NCBI RefSeq assembly: GCF_016806125.1 | Contig: NZ_CP047166.1 | Span: 3,534,001 to 3,598,000 of the forward strand | Length of the DNA stretch: 64,000 bases | DNA from: Ponticoccus alexandrii | GTDB taxonomy: Bacteria; Pseudomonadota; Alphaproteobacteria; Rhodobacterales; Rhodobacteraceae | Direction: 5' to 3' | Part shown: positions 48,184 to 57,715 of the stretch, piece by piece | Layout: each line of letters opens with the position of its first letter | Numbering within the stretch: the first letter of the stretch is position 1 | Translations under genes and position numbers: made by a program | Notes under the pieces: generated by a model | The model's database searches: none | Seen by the model: only the letters and a program-made list of their open reading frames with translations | Told to the model about the DNA's origin: nothing

Positions 48184-50286
48184 ATGCCCCTTGCCCCGAT
48201 TCCCGCTGACGGCAATCTTCCCGACATCGACGGCGCCTTCGCGATGGCCGTCGAGGCGCGCTTCGACAACCTGCTGGGCGGATACTGGCAGCGGCTGGTG
48301 GATATCGGCAGCGGGCCGGGCACCGACAATATCCTGCTGACCCAATACGAGAACACCTCGGACCTGATGCTGACCCTGTATCAGGACGGCGTCGCGCATT
48401 CCGTGGTCGCGCCCGAGGCCATCGTGCAGGGCGAGACGGCAGTCTTTTCCGCCGGGATAGAGCCCGACGGCACCATGTGGATCGGCAAGGACGGCGTGCT
48501 TCTGGCGCAGGCAGCGGGCGTGGTGCCCGACGACGTGGAGCGCACGAACGAACTGATCGGAGAATCCAACTGGCCCGATGACACGCCCCTGATCGGCGCC
48601 GTCACAGGGATCGAGATCGTCGCCGTGACAGAGGACGACTCAGCTCCCGATCCCGCCGACCCCGCCCCCGTGGACCCCGATCCGGTCGATCCGGACCCGG
48701 TGGACCCCGACCCCGCCGATCCCGATCCGGTGGACCCGGACCCGACCGACACCCTCGCTCAGGTGGACGGCGCCTTCAGCGTCACCCTCACCGCGCGCTT
48801 CGACAACATTCAGGGCGGCTACTGGCAGCGTTTCTACGACTTCGGCAGTGGGCCGGGCTGGGACAACATCCTGTTTACGCAGGTCGAGAACACCACTGAC
48901 GTGGCGCTGGAGCTGCATCAGGGCGGCTCTGTCTACCGGGTGGTCGCCCCGGATGCGCTGTCACAGGGAGAGACCGCCGACTGGCGCACCGGCATCGACG
49001 CCGACGGGCTGATGTGGATCGAGAAGGACGGCGTCCGGCTGGCCGAGGCAGAGGGCGCTGTTCCGGCGGACGTGGATCGCGCGAACCTGCTGGTCGGGTC
49101 TTCGAACTGGCCGGGCGACACGCCGATGATCGGCACGGTCGAAGCGGTAACCGTCCTGAACGGCGAGGCGGCCCCCGTCGACCCCGTCGACCCCGACCCG
49201 ACGGACCCCGATCCGACCGATCCCGACCCTGTCGACCCCGTTGATCCGACCGAGGCCGCGGACCCGGACGATCCTCTGGATCCGCCCGGCGCGGGGACCG
49301 GCGACATGATCGTCGTCGCCCATCAGGATGACGACCTGCTGTTCATGAACCCCACCATCGCCCATGCCATCGACGGCGACGAACCGGTGACGGTCGTCTA
49401 CCTGACCGCTGGCGACTTCGGGCAGGAAGAAAGTTACTGGGGCGCCCGCGAGGACGGCGTCAAGGAGGCCTACGCCTGGATGGCGGGCGACGACGACCCG
49501 ACGTGGATCGACGAGACAGTAACCCTATCGCTTGGCGGGCAGGGTTTCGATCTCGCCAGCAGCTATCTCGAAAGCCAGCCCGACATCCGGATGTACTTCC
49601 TGCGCCTGCCCGACGGATTCCACGGCGAGGGCTCGGACACCTACAACGGCGAAAGCCTGTACAAGCTTGCCCATGGCGAGATCCAGACCGCGACCACCGT
49701 CGACGGCGCGAATACCTACAGCGCCGAGGATCTGACCTCTGTCCTGACCGCCTTGCTGGACAGTCACGGCCCCGACACACTGCACCTGCAATCCGAAAGC
49801 GAGATCGAACACAGCGATCACGTCCACGGCGCGGAGTTCGCCGTGGCGGCGCTGGAGGATTACGGCGACGACCTGCTGGTGCGCACCTATGTCGGCTACG
49901 AATCCTGGGGCTACGAAGAGAACCTGACCCCGGAGGATGAAACCAGGGTGACAGAGGCCTTCCGTCGCTACGCCACGCATGACCCGCAGGTGCACGCCCC
50001 CGGCGGCGGCTGGCTGGAAAGCTACGTCGAATGGGTCAAGCGCGAACACGTCGACGAGGAATGGCTGCACGATGGCGACGACACCGAGGACGGCGCGACC
50101 GCCGGTGTGACGTCTTCGGCGTTTCTTGTCCCCGACCCCAGGCTGGAACCTGAACCAGAGCCCACGCCCGAAACGGGCGAAGAGCTGATCGCGCAGCTGA
50201 CGTCGGCGCAAGCCTCATGGTGGCACGATCAGCAGGCGGAAGAGGTCGACGAGGCGGAAACAGAGGACTTCGCTGCCGAGGCCTGA
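48184..50286 (+). CDS. PIG-L family deacetylase with two duplicated N-terminal domains and Asp-Pro linkers
   Basis: A 700-residue acidic protein. Residues 14-148 and 194-326 are two copies of one beta-rich domain sharing ARFDN, GGYWQR, GSGPG, DNIL, VVAP and SNWP..TP.IG; the pattern suggests a concanavalin/LamG-like sugar-binding fold. They are separated by an Asp-Pro linker (155-189), and a second one (331-367) joins them to a PIG-L metal-dependent N-acetyl-deacetylase domain (375-620). That domain has VVAHQDDDLLFMN in place of the usual AHPDDE and HSDHVHG near residue 543 as the second metal site. No Sec or Tat signal is visible; the acidic, Asp-rich, linker-repeat layout fits type I secretion. 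An acidic tail ends EDFAAEA. AAAGGA precedes the ATG at 48184. Likely acts on an amino-sugar glycan. Confidence 0.85.
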   Translation: MPLAPIPADGNLPDIDGAFAMAVEARFDNLLGGYWQRLVDIGSGPGTDNILLTQYENTSDLMLTLYQDGVAHSVVAPEAIVQGETAVFSAGIEPDGTMWIGKDGVLLAQAAGVVPDDVERTNELIGESNWPDDTPLIGAVTGIEIVAVTEDDSAPDPADPAPVDPDPVDPDPVDPDPADPDPVDPDPTDTLAQVDGAFSVTLTARFDNIQGGYWQRFYDFGSGPGWDNILFTQVENTTDVALELHQGGSVYRVVAPDALSQGETADWRTGIDADGLMWIEKDGVRLAEAEGAVPADVDRANLLVGSSNWPGDTPMIGTVEAVTVLNGEAAPVDPVDPDPTDPDPTDPDPVDPVDPTEAADPDDPLDPPGAGTGDMIVVAHQDDDLLFMNPTIAHAIDGDEPVTVVYLTAGDFGQEESYWGAREDGVKEAYAWMAGDDDPTWIDETVTLSLGGQGFDLASSYLESQPDIRMYFLRLPDGFHGEGSDTYNGESLYKLAHGEIQTATTVDGANTYSAEDLTSVLTALLDSHGPDTLHLQSESEIEHSDHVHGAEFAVAALEDYGDDLLVRTYVGYESWGYEENLTPEDETRVTEAFRRYATHDPQVHAPGGGWLESYVEWVKREHVDEEWLHDGDDTEDGATAGVTSSAFLVPDPRLEPEPEPTPETGEELIAQLTSAQASWWHDQQAEEVDEAETEDFAAEA

Positions 50287-50353
50287 GCGGGATCACTCGA
50301 AGGGCTCGATCAGCCCCGGCCCGCCGGCCCGGGTCGACTGCACCGCCCGCACG

Positions 50354-51550
50354 TCAGCGCGACAGTCCCAGAGACGAGTAATGCAGGATGCCATGCGCGA
50401 TGAACTCCCGCGCAACCCTGGGCCAGACCATGTTGAAGCGCAGCGGGTCCATCCCGGCGACCCTGGCGATCTCTCCCAGAGTGCGGCGGCTGTCGATGGC
50501 CGCCACCAGCGGCGCCGTCTCGCGCGGCAGCTTCAGCTGCACCTTCTGCTCGACGATGGTCAGCGGCAGCACGCGGCCCTGCGCCACCATCTTCGCCAGC
50601 GGGCGCATGTCGCGGATGGCGATGCGCGGCACCAGATGCGCTTCGCCGCCCGGCAGAGGCCGGTCCTCATCGTCCGGCACGAGGTACCCGAAATGTTTCT
50701 TCATCGTCCCGCGCAGCTTCTCGGCCGTGGCCATGGCGGTCACGTCGTCCATGCCTGCAGGCCGCGACACGATCCGCGACAGGTCATACTGGGCGGGCAC
50801 GCAGAAGCTCTGCAGCCGCCAGCCCGAGGCGGCGCAGGTCTCGAAGACCTTCGCCACGTCGAAAGGCGTGTCCTGCCCGTGCAGAAGCAGATCATAGAAC
50901 CCCGCGTCCGAGACCCTGTGATCGTTGACGTTCAGGTTGGCCCGGAAGGGATGGCCCTCGGGCAGGCCCTTCACGATCTCCTTCGCGCGATGCACCCGCA
51001 CCTGCGGATCCAGCCCCTCGAAAAGCGCGGCAAAAGCCTGTTGCAGGGGATAGACCCCGGAGCGTCCGTAGGGCGCGTAGACCATGAAGCCCATGCCGCC
51101 CCCCGGCACCACGGCCTTCCGCAGCGCGGCGAACCCCTCGGTCGGATCGGGCAGGTGATGCAGCACCCCGCAGCAGTCGATATAATCGAAGGGGCCATGG
51201 TCGGCGGCATCCAGCAGGCTGCCGGTGACAAAGGTGATGCCGGTCAGCCCGCGCGCCTCGGCCCGTGCCTCGGCAATCGCGCGCGAGGCCTTGGAGAGGT
51301 CGATATAGGTGATCTCGTAGGGCGCGCCCGCGCTGGTCATGACCTGAGCCAGCTGGATCAGGGCGTCGCCGGTTCCGCCACCGGCCACAAGTACCCGCAG
51401 CGGCTGCGACCAGTCGCGCTGCCCGCGCCACAGCCAGTGATCCATCTCGAAGGGATGCGAGGGCGATCCCAAGACCAGCCGCTTCGCCTCGTCCGCCGGG
51501 TCGCGGTCGGGATAGGGATAGGCTTCGTATTGTTCCTTGACCGAGACCAT
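50354..51550 (-). CDS. SAM-dependent methyltransferase with C-terminal extension
   Basis: A 398-residue protein. Residues 45-200 form a Rossmann methyltransferase with the SAM loop VLVAGGGTGDALIQLAQ, the acidic strand end ITYIDLSKAS and the motif DYIDCCGVLHHLPDP. The second half (residues 230-398) is an unassigned helical region ending in a winged-helix-like segment LGEIARVAGMDPLRFNMVW. It begins VSVKEQYEAYPYPDRDP, as in a set of methyltransferases acting on small molecules or proteins. The ATG at 51550 has GAGGGAG upstream. Substrate unknown. Confidence 0.8.
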   Translation of the reverse strand: MVSVKEQYEAYPYPDRDPADEAKRLVLGSPSHPFEMDHWLWRGQRDWSQPLRVLVAGGGTGDALIQLAQVMTSAGAPYEITYIDLSKASRAIAEARAEARGLTGITFVTGSLLDAADHGPFDYIDCCGVLHHLPDPTEGFAALRKAVVPGGGMGFMVYAPYGRSGVYPLQQAFAALFEGLDPQVRVHRAKEIVKGLPEGHPFRANLNVNDHRVSDAGFYDLLLHGQDTPFDVAKVFETCAASGWRLQSFCVPAQYDLSRIVSRPAGMDDVTAMATAEKLRGTMKKHFGYLVPDDEDRPLPGGEAHLVPRIAIRDMRPLAKMVAQGRVLPLTIVEQKVQLKLPRETAPLVAAIDSRRTLGEIARVAGMDPLRFNMVWPRVAREFIAHGILHYSSLGLSR

Positions 51551-51627
51551 GCGCACTCCCTCTCTTGCAGCGCGCCCATTTGCCCCCGATTGCCACCGTG
51601 GCACAAGGCCTTGCCTCCCGCCCCCGG

Positions 51628-51679
51628 CTTCTTCTGTCCGAAAATATCCCGGGGGGCCGAAGGCGGGGGCAGCGCCCCC
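51628..51679 (+). repeat. Intergenic GC-hairpin repeat, copy 5
   Basis: CTTCTTCTGTCCGAAAATAT core, CCCGGGGGGCCGAAGGC, then GGGGGCAGCGCCCCC. It lies between DUF1992 and the methyltransferase gene. Confidence 0.8.
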
Positions 51680-51701
51680 TCCCCGGCCGCCAAACCGCCC
51701 T

Positions 51702-52001
51702 TCAGCGCCGTTTCGCGATCTCCAGCCGGACCTCGAGCAATGACATCTCTGTGATCATGCGCCGGCGCTCGGTCCGGTCCGCCACCTCGCGCAGCTCGGC
51801 GCGCAGCCGCGCCAGTTCCCGCGAAATCGAGACGGCCTCGGGCACCGCGCCGTTTTCCTTCATGATCCGGGTCAGGACCGCGTTGCCGGGATCGTCGCAG
51901 GGCGGCAGGGGTTTGCCCGCGCCGGGCAGGTTGTCAAAGGCGCCCTCGGCCTCGGCGGCGGCGATCTTCGCGGAAATCAGATCGATCAGCGGATGGTCCA
52001 T
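51702..52001 (-). CDS. DUF1992 (DnaJC28-type conserved domain) protein
   Basis: A 99-residue soluble protein. MDHPLIDLISAKIAAAEAEG, FDNLPGAGKPLPPCDDP and SRELARLRAELREVADR match the DUF1992 domain shared with DnaJ homologue subfamily C member 28. Helical, role unknown. The ATG at 52001 gives the family N-terminus. Confidence 0.88.
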   Translation of the reverse strand: MDHPLIDLISAKIAAAEAEGAFDNLPGAGKPLPPCDDPGNAVLTRIMKENGAVPEAVSISRELARLRAELREVADRTERRRMITEMSLLEVRLEIAKRR

Positions 52002-52134
52002 GCCCGCGATCCTGCCACGTCCGCCCACACGCCGCAACGCTGCGTCAGAGCGCCCTGCCGCCGCGTCGCCTGCCCTTGCGCGGGGAACCGTTCAACCGCA
52101 CACTACGACCAAAGTTCGGGGAGGAGACCTGGCG

Positions 52135-54030
52135 ATGTCTTACGCGGGAATGGATGACCGCAATGCCATAGAAGCGGAAATGCCGTGGGAAAACCGCGAC
52201 ATGCCCAAGACGCTCTGGGGGCAGTTGACCCGCATCGCGGATCGCTTTCCGCAGCGGCCTGCGGTCAGTTACCAGTTGCTGTCGGGGCCGACCGACAAGG
52301 CCGAAACGATGACATGGGCCACGCTCCGCGACCGCACGGCGCAGGCGGCCAACCTGTTCCGCAGCCTCGGCATCGGCGAGGAGGACGTGGTGGCCTTCGT
52401 GCTGCCCAACTGCAACGAGACGGCGACCACGCTTCTGGGCGGAATGGTCGCGGGCATCGTCAACCCAATCAATCCCTTGCTGGAACCGGAACAGATCGGC
52501 GCCATCCTGCGTGAGACCGGCGCCAAGGTCGTCGTTACTCTGAAGCCCTTCCCCAAGACCGACGTCCCGCAGAAGGTCCACGAGGCGGTGCGCCACGCGC
52601 CCGGCGTGAAGACCGTGCTGCAGATCGACCTGAACCGCTACCTCAGCCCGCCCAAAAGCTGGATCGTTCCGCTGATCCGGCCCAAGCTGGAGGGCGCGCG
52701 CCACGCCGATTACCTCGATTTCAACCGAGAGGCCGCGCGGCAGTCCAAGACGCTGGATTTCGCCGACAGCGCGGGGGACCGGGTCGCGGCCTATTTCCAC
52801 ACCGGCGGCACCACGGGCATGCCCAAAGTCGCGCAGCATCTCTACTCGGGGATGCTGTACAACGGCTGGCTGGGCGCGAGGCTGCTCTTCGACGAGACGG
52901 ACAGCGTGATGTGCCCGCTGCCGCTGTTCCACGTCTTCGCCAGCCACGTGATCCTGATGGCGATGCTCTGCTCTGGCGCGCATGTCGTCTTCCCGACGCC
53001 CGCAGGCTATCGCGGAGAGGGCGTTTTCGACAATTTCTGGAAACTCTGCGAACGCTGGAAGACGACCTTCATCATCACCGTGCCCACCGCCGTCTCGGCG
53101 CTGATGCAGCGCAAGGTGGATGCCGACATCTCTTCTGTGAAGACGGCGTTCTCGGGTTCGGCGCCGATGCCGCTGGAGCTGTTCAAGCGCTTTGAATCCT
53201 CCTGCGGGGTGACCATCTGCGAAGGCTACGGCCTGACCGAGGTGACCTGCCTCGTGGCGGTGAATCCGCCCGACGGAGTGAAGAAGGTCGGCTCTGTCGG
53301 TATCCCGCTGCCACACACGGACGTCAAGATCCTCCGGCTGGCGCATGGCGAGGTCATCGAATGCGGCACCGACGAGATCGGCGAGATCTGCGTGTCTAAC
53401 CCCGGCGTCTATCCCGGAAAAACCTATACAGAGGCCGCGAAGAACAAGGATTTGTTCCACTTCGACAAGTACTTGCGAACAGGGGACCTTGGCCGGATCG
53501 ACAGTGACGGCTACCTCTGGATCACCGGGCGGGCGAAAGATCTGATCATTCGCGGCGGTCACAACATCGACCCCGCCGAGATCGAAGAGGCGCTGCTGGC
53601 CCATCCCGCCGTCGCCTTTGCCGGCGCCATCGGCCAGCCGGACGCGCATTCGGGCGAACTGCCCTGCGCCTATGTCGAACTGGTAGAGGGCGCCGAGGTC
53701 ACGGAAGAGGACCTGCTGGAGCACGCGAAGGTCCATGTCCACGAACGCGCCGCGCACCCCAAGCATCTGACGATATTGCCGGAACTGCCCAAGACGGCGG
53801 TCGGCAAGATCTTCAAGCCGGACCTGCGCAAGCTGGCGATCACGCGGATCTACAACGGCGCTCTGGAGAAGGCGGGCTGCGAAGCGCGGGTGGTTTCGGT
53901 CGTGGACGACAAAACGCGCGGGCTGGTGGCACAGGTCGAGGCCAATGGCGCGACAGAGGCCGAGGTCGGCAAGGTGCTGGGCGATTTCGTGCGGCCCTGG
54001 GAATGGGCCGACGAGAAGGCCGCGGCCTGA
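52135..54030 (+). CDS. Acyl-CoA synthetase (AMP-binding enzyme)
   Basis: A 631-residue adenylate-forming ligase that activates an acid to acyl-CoA. Motifs are YFHTGGTTGMPKVAQH (P-loop, near residue 222), GSAPMPLELFKRFE, EGYGLTEVTC, LRTGDLGRIDSDGYLWITGR, GGHNIDPAEIEEAL and the catalytic Lys in PKTAVGKIFKPDLR. The overall form fits long- or medium-chain acyl-CoA synthetases of roseobacters. GGAGGAG precedes the ATG at 52135. Confidence 0.92.
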   Translation: MSYAGMDDRNAIEAEMPWENRDMPKTLWGQLTRIADRFPQRPAVSYQLLSGPTDKAETMTWATLRDRTAQAANLFRSLGIGEEDVVAFVLPNCNETATTLLGGMVAGIVNPINPLLEPEQIGAILRETGAKVVVTLKPFPKTDVPQKVHEAVRHAPGVKTVLQIDLNRYLSPPKSWIVPLIRPKLEGARHADYLDFNREAARQSKTLDFADSAGDRVAAYFHTGGTTGMPKVAQHLYSGMLYNGWLGARLLFDETDSVMCPLPLFHVFASHVILMAMLCSGAHVVFPTPAGYRGEGVFDNFWKLCERWKTTFIITVPTAVSALMQRKVDADISSVKTAFSGSAPMPLELFKRFESSCGVTICEGYGLTEVTCLVAVNPPDGVKKVGSVGIPLPHTDVKILRLAHGEVIECGTDEIGEICVSNPGVYPGKTYTEAAKNKDLFHFDKYLRTGDLGRIDSDGYLWITGRAKDLIIRGGHNIDPAEIEEALLAHPAVAFAGAIGQPDAHSGELPCAYVELVEGAEVTEEDLLEHAKVHVHERAAHPKHLTILPELPKTAVGKIFKPDLRKLAITRIYNGALEKAGCEARVVSVVDDKTRGLVAQVEANGATEAEVGKVLGDFVRPWEWADEKAAA

Positions 54031-54065
54031 ATTTACCTTTCGTTATGGGGCAAATCGGCCGGTTC

Positions 54066-54121
54066 AAAGCGCTTTAACGGCCGGTTTGCATAATTTCGTA
54101 AACGACTCTGCAAAGCGCTTT
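54066..54121. promoter_or_regulatory. Two LacI-type operator-like palindromes
   Basis: AAAGCGCTTT occurs twice (54066-54075 and 54112-54121), in the contexts CAAAGCGCTTTAA and CAAAGCGCTTTGG, with centres 46 bases apart. This is the core of operators bound by LacI/GalR-family repressors. The sites lie after the acyl-CoA synthetase and far upstream of nothing obvious. The 54031-54415 gap otherwise holds no gene that I can support. Confidence 0.4.
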
Positions 54122-54415
54122 GGGCGTCGCTCTGCGGGGTGCGCGGAGCCGCGCAGCGTCGGGCCTCGGATCGGCGATCCAACGGCTGAGCCTCGCACTT
54201 TATCCCAGCCAAGTCCGTAGACCTTACGAACGGAGCACCATCATCGGACAAATCGCCGGGCCGGGGGGAGGCCCGGCGATGCGCGGCGGCCTGCGGCCTT
54301 GATTCCGTGCTAGGTGGTGGATCGCATCGCGCTGGTTTGGGGTGTCGAAAAGCAGGAGAGGCTTCCGAAATTCCGCTTCCGGGCTCCGGGACACGTCGTT
54401 CACCACCGCCCATAG

Positions 54416-54448
54416 AAAAACGCCCCCGCAGCAGCCTGCGGGGGCGTT
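54416..54448 (-). terminator. Terminator of the 5'-nucleotidase gene
   Basis: AACGCCCCCGCA (54419-54430) pairs with TGCGGGGGCGTT (54437-54448) around 6 bases, followed on the minus strand by a T-tract, 27 bases after the stop. Confidence 0.9.
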
Positions 54449-54474
54449 CCGAAATCAGCACTCCAGAAGGGCGC

Positions 54475-56031
54475 TTATTCCATGATCTTGATGCGACCGT
54501 CCGTGTAGGGCGTGTAGGGCGCGTTCTCGGCGATGTACTCTGCCGTCACGTCGGCAAGGTCGGGGCCGAAGTCGTAGGCGTTCTCGGCATCGACGAACAT
54601 CGCGTATCCGTCGCCGCCGTTGCGCACGTAATTGTTGGACACGAGGCCGTAGGTCTTCTCGGGGTCGATGGGCTCGCCGCCCACCATGACCTCGGAGACG
54701 CGGCTGCCCGCCTCTGCCGAAGGATCGACGGTGAAGGTCATGCCCGCCACCTGCGGGAAGCGACCGCCGCCCTCTTCGATCTGGCTGACGCCGTTTTCCA
54801 GCGCTTCGACCACCGTCGCGCCGCTGACCTGGAAGGTCGAGAGCGTGTTCTGGAACGGCAGCACCGTGAGCACCTCGCCCATGGTGACCTCACCCGCGTC
54901 GATGGACGCGCGCAGACCGCCCGAGTTGGCGATGGCGATCTCGACGCCCTGATCCTTCACGCGGTCCAGCATGGCGTCGGCCACGAGGTTGCCCATCGAG
55001 CATTCCATCGCGCGGCAGACGTCGCGGTTGCCCTCGATGGCCTCGGAGGTCTCTGCAACGACCTCGTTGCGGATCTCGTCCAGCGGCACGGCGGCCTCTG
55101 CGATGCGGGCCTTCACGTCCTCTTCCTCGGTCACGGAGGCATCCATCAGGATCGGCGCGCCCGAGGCTTCGGTGACGACACCCTCGTCGTCGAAGGTCAC
55201 GTTCAGCTCGCCGAGGAACTTGCCGTAGGCATAGGCCTGCACGATCTGCACGCCGTTGACCACGGTCGGATAGGCGCCGGCCGCGCCCTCCATGTCACCC
55301 AGCAAGGTGTTGGAGTGGCCGCCCACGATCACATCGACGCCAGTGGTATTCTCGGCCACGCGCTGGTCGACGGCATAGCCCGAGTGCGAAAGCACGATGA
55401 TCTTGTTCACGCCCTCTTCGGTCAGCTTGTCGACCTCGGCCTGAACGGCGTCGGAGGGATCGGTGAAGATGATGTTCGGACCCGGCGAGGCGAGTTCGTC
55501 GGTGTCCTGCGGGGTGAGACCGATCAGGCCCAGCTTTTCGCCGCCCTTCTCAATCACGGTGGACTTCATGATGGAGTCCTTCAGGAGTTCCTCGCCCGAG
55601 AGGTCGGCGTTCGACATCAGCACCGGGAATTCCACCGCGTCGACGAAGCCGCGCAGCACCTCGGGGCCGTCGTCGAATTCGTGGTTGCCCACGGTCATCG
55701 CGTCGTAGCCCATCTGGTTCATCATCTCAGCGGCGAGCTTGCCCTTGTAGTAGGTGTAGAAGAGCGTGCCCTGGAACTGGTCGCCGCCGTCCACCAGAAG
55801 GTAGTTGTTCGTCCGCGCCTTGGCATCGGAGATTGCGGTCATCAGGCGGGCCGAACCGCCAAAGCATTCGCCCGCATCATTGTCCTCGGACGAACAGCCC
55901 GAGTCGTATTTCGAGATCGGCTCGAAGCGCGCGTGGAAGTCGTTGGTGTGCAGGATGGTCAAGGAATAGTCGGCCTGTGCGGCTCCGGCCATCAGGGCCA
56001 GTGCGGCGGCGCCGGACATAAGACGGATCAT
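54475..56031 (-). CDS. Periplasmic 5'-nucleotidase/2',3'-cyclic phosphodiesterase family protein
   Basis: A 518-residue secreted metallophosphoesterase of the UshA family. The signal peptide MIRLMSGAAALALMAGAAQA is followed by metal-binding motifs LTILHTNDFHARFEP, LLVDGGDQFQG, AMTVGNHEFDDG and VIVGGHSNTLLGD, then a C-terminal nucleotide-binding domain with IANSGGLRASI and NNYVRNGGDGYAMF. It releases phosphate and nucleosides from external nucleotides. A Cys pair near residue 46-56 (GCSSEDNDAGECF) may form a disulphide. GAGAGG precedes the ATG. Confidence 0.93.
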   Translation of the reverse strand: MIRLMSGAAALALMAGAAQADYSLTILHTNDFHARFEPISKYDSGCSSEDNDAGECFGGSARLMTAISDAKARTNNYLLVDGGDQFQGTLFYTYYKGKLAAEMMNQMGYDAMTVGNHEFDDGPEVLRGFVDAVEFPVLMSNADLSGEELLKDSIMKSTVIEKGGEKLGLIGLTPQDTDELASPGPNIIFTDPSDAVQAEVDKLTEEGVNKIIVLSHSGYAVDQRVAENTTGVDVIVGGHSNTLLGDMEGAAGAYPTVVNGVQIVQAYAYGKFLGELNVTFDDEGVVTEASGAPILMDASVTEEEDVKARIAEAAVPLDEIRNEVVAETSEAIEGNRDVCRAMECSMGNLVADAMLDRVKDQGVEIAIANSGGLRASIDAGEVTMGEVLTVLPFQNTLSTFQVSGATVVEALENGVSQIEEGGGRFPQVAGMTFTVDPSAEAGSRVSEVMVGGEPIDPEKTYGLVSNNYVRNGGDGYAMFVDAENAYDFGPDLADVTAEYIAENAPYTPYTDGRIKIME

Positions 56032-56321
56032 GGGAACCTCTCCGTTGGGTTGTGTAATACGAAACAGCAGACCCCGGTTGGACCAAAGAGTCAAAGGATG
56101 ATGCGGGGTATCGCTGCGGCAGGTAACAGCGGCATGACCGCCCTGCCGCTTGTGGCGACGGGGGCGGCATCCGGCGCGCCCTTGCTGTCGGGAAGAAGGA
56201 TCACCGGACGGTGGCGTGCGGTTCACCCCGCCCCTGCCGCCGGACGCCCCCGGCACAGGGCCTGCGATCCGGCGCGACGGCCCGCTTGACCGCCCGGCAC
56301 GGTCCGGGCCAAAAGCGGGCC

Positions 56322-56660
56322 ATGCTGATTTACAAGATTCTCCGGGCCGAAGAATGGGCCGCCCTGCGCTCTGACAAAGAGACCCCCGGCGCACCTGTCG
56401 ACGTGGCCGACGGCTTCATCCATTTCTCCACCGCCGAACAGGCCCGTGAAACGGCGGCCAAGCACTTCGCCGGGGCCGAGGGGCTGTTCCTCGCCGCGCT
56501 GGACAGTGACCGCCTGGGCGCCGCTCTGAAGTGGGAAGTTTCGCGCGGAGGGGCCGAATTCCCGCATCTCTACGGGCCGCTCAGGCTGGAGGACGTGGTC
56601 TGGTGCCAGCCCCTGCCGCTGGACACGGGCGCCCACCGGTTCCCGGACGGCTTCGCATGA
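56322..56660 (+). CDS. DUF952 family protein
   Basis: A 112-residue cytoplasmic protein of the DUF952 family. The typical features are [35 protein letters not shown] and [15 protein letters not shown]. The function is unknown; the fold is related to ADP-ribosyltransferase-like domains. It overlaps pyrD by 4 bases (ATGA), an arrangement that I recall as common in this group of bacteria. Confidence 0.9.
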   Translation: MLIYKILRAEEWAALRSDKETPGAPVDVADGFIHFSTAEQARETAAKHFAGAEGLFLAALDSDRLGAALKWEVSRGGAEFPHLYGPLRLEDVVWCQPLPLDTGAHRFPDGFA

Positions 56661-57715
56661 AGATCGTGGAACAGGCCGGGCTGGCCTTCCTGCGCCGCAT
56701 GGACCCGGAAACGGCCCACGGCCTCGCGATCCGCGCCTTGCAGATCGGTGCCGCCCCCGCGCCAGGGCTTGTGACCTCTGACCGGCTGCGCTGCTCGCTG
56801 GCGGGACTGGCGCTGCCGAACCCCATCGGCCTGGCGGCGGGCTTCGACAAGAATGCAACCGCGCTTCAGGGCCTGTCGCGCGCGGGCTTCGGCTTTGTCG
56901 AGGTCGGCGCCGCGACACCGCGCCCGCAGCCCGGAAATCCGAAACCACGCCTCTTCCGCCTGACCGAGGACCGCGCGGCGATCAACCGCTTCGGCTTCAA
57001 CAACGACGGGATGGAAGCGATCGCCGGGCGCCTGATGACTCGCCCGCGCGACATGGTTCTGGGGCTGAACCTCGGCGCCAACAAGGACAGCGCCGACCGC
57101 GCCGCCGATTTCGCCCGGGTTCTGGAGCGCTGTGGACCCTACGTGGATTTCGCCACGGTCAACGTCAGCTCTCCGAACACCGAGAAGCTGCGCGACTTGC
57201 AGGGCCGCGAGGCGCTGGTGGCGCTGCTGGACGGCGTCATGGCAGCCCGCGCCGGGCTGGAGCGCCCAATCCCGCTCTTCCTGAAGATCGCTCCCGATCT
57301 CGACGAGGCCGGGCTGTCGGACGTGGCCGAGGTCGCGACACAGACCGGCATTTCCGGCATCATCGCCACCAATACCACGCTGGCGCGGGACGGCCTGCAA
57401 TCGGCCTTCGCCTCGGAAGCGGGCGGCCTGTCCGGCGCGCCGCTCTTCGAGCGCGCGACCCGGGTGCTGGCGCGGCTGTCAGAGCTGACCGGCGGCGCCC
57501 TGCCGCTGGTGGGCGTGGGCGGCGTCAGCTCGGCAGAGCAGGCCTATGCCAAGATCCGCGCCGGGGCCTCGGCGGTGCAACTCTACACCGCGCTGGTCTA
57601 CGGCGGGCTGAGCCTCGTGCAGGAGATCGCGCAGGGCCTCGACGCGCTTCTGGCGCGGGACGGATTCGCCTCGGTGTCGGACGCGGTCGGAACCGGGCGG
57701 TCGGAATGGCTGTGA
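56657..57715 (+). CDS. pyrD: Dihydroorotate dehydrogenase (quinone), class 2
   Basis: A 352-residue FMN enzyme that oxidises dihydroorotate to orotate with quinone in pyrimidine synthesis. [19 protein letters not shown] near residue 57, [11 protein letters not shown] and [15 protein letters not shown] with its catalytic Ser are class 2 features, and [20 protein letters not shown] near the end binds FMN phosphate. The N-terminal amphipathic helix for membrane attachment is present ([20 protein letters not shown]). ATGA overlap with DUF952. Confidence 0.96.
   Translation: MKIVEQAGLAFLRRMDPETAHGLAIRALQIGAAPAPGLVTSDRLRCSLAGLALPNPIGLAAGFDKNATALQGLSRAGFGFVEVGAATPRPQPGNPKPRLFRLTEDRAAINRFGFNNDGMEAIAGRLMTRPRDMVLGLNLGANKDSADRAADFARVLERCGPYVDFATVNVSSPNTEKLRDLQGREALVALLDGVMAARAGLERPIPLFLKIAPDLDEAGLSDVAEVATQTGISGIIATNTTLARDGLQSAFASEAGGLSGAPLFERATRVLARLSELTGGALPLVGVGGVSSAEQAYAKIRAGASAVQLYTALVYGGLSLVQEIAQGLDALLARDGFASVSDAVGTGRSEWL

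Noticed and set aside
47817-48209. A 130-residue plus-strand frame after the tRNA
   Set aside because: No ribosome site, basic low-complexity composition, and it runs into the start of the PIG-L gene in another frame.
48652-49260. Short repeated GACCCCGATCC-like units considered as a CRISPR or minisatellite
   Set aside because: They are in frame and encode the Asp-Pro linkers of the PIG-L protein; spacing and unit length are not those of CRISPR.
52045-53766. A 573-residue minus-strand frame opposite the acyl-CoA synthetase
   Set aside because: Shadow of a GC-rich gene; no start signal or domain.
54307-56289. A 660-residue plus-strand frame opposite the 5'-nucleotidase
   Set aside because: No motif, His/Asp/Val-rich shadow composition, and it continues through the nucleotidase terminator and signal peptide region.
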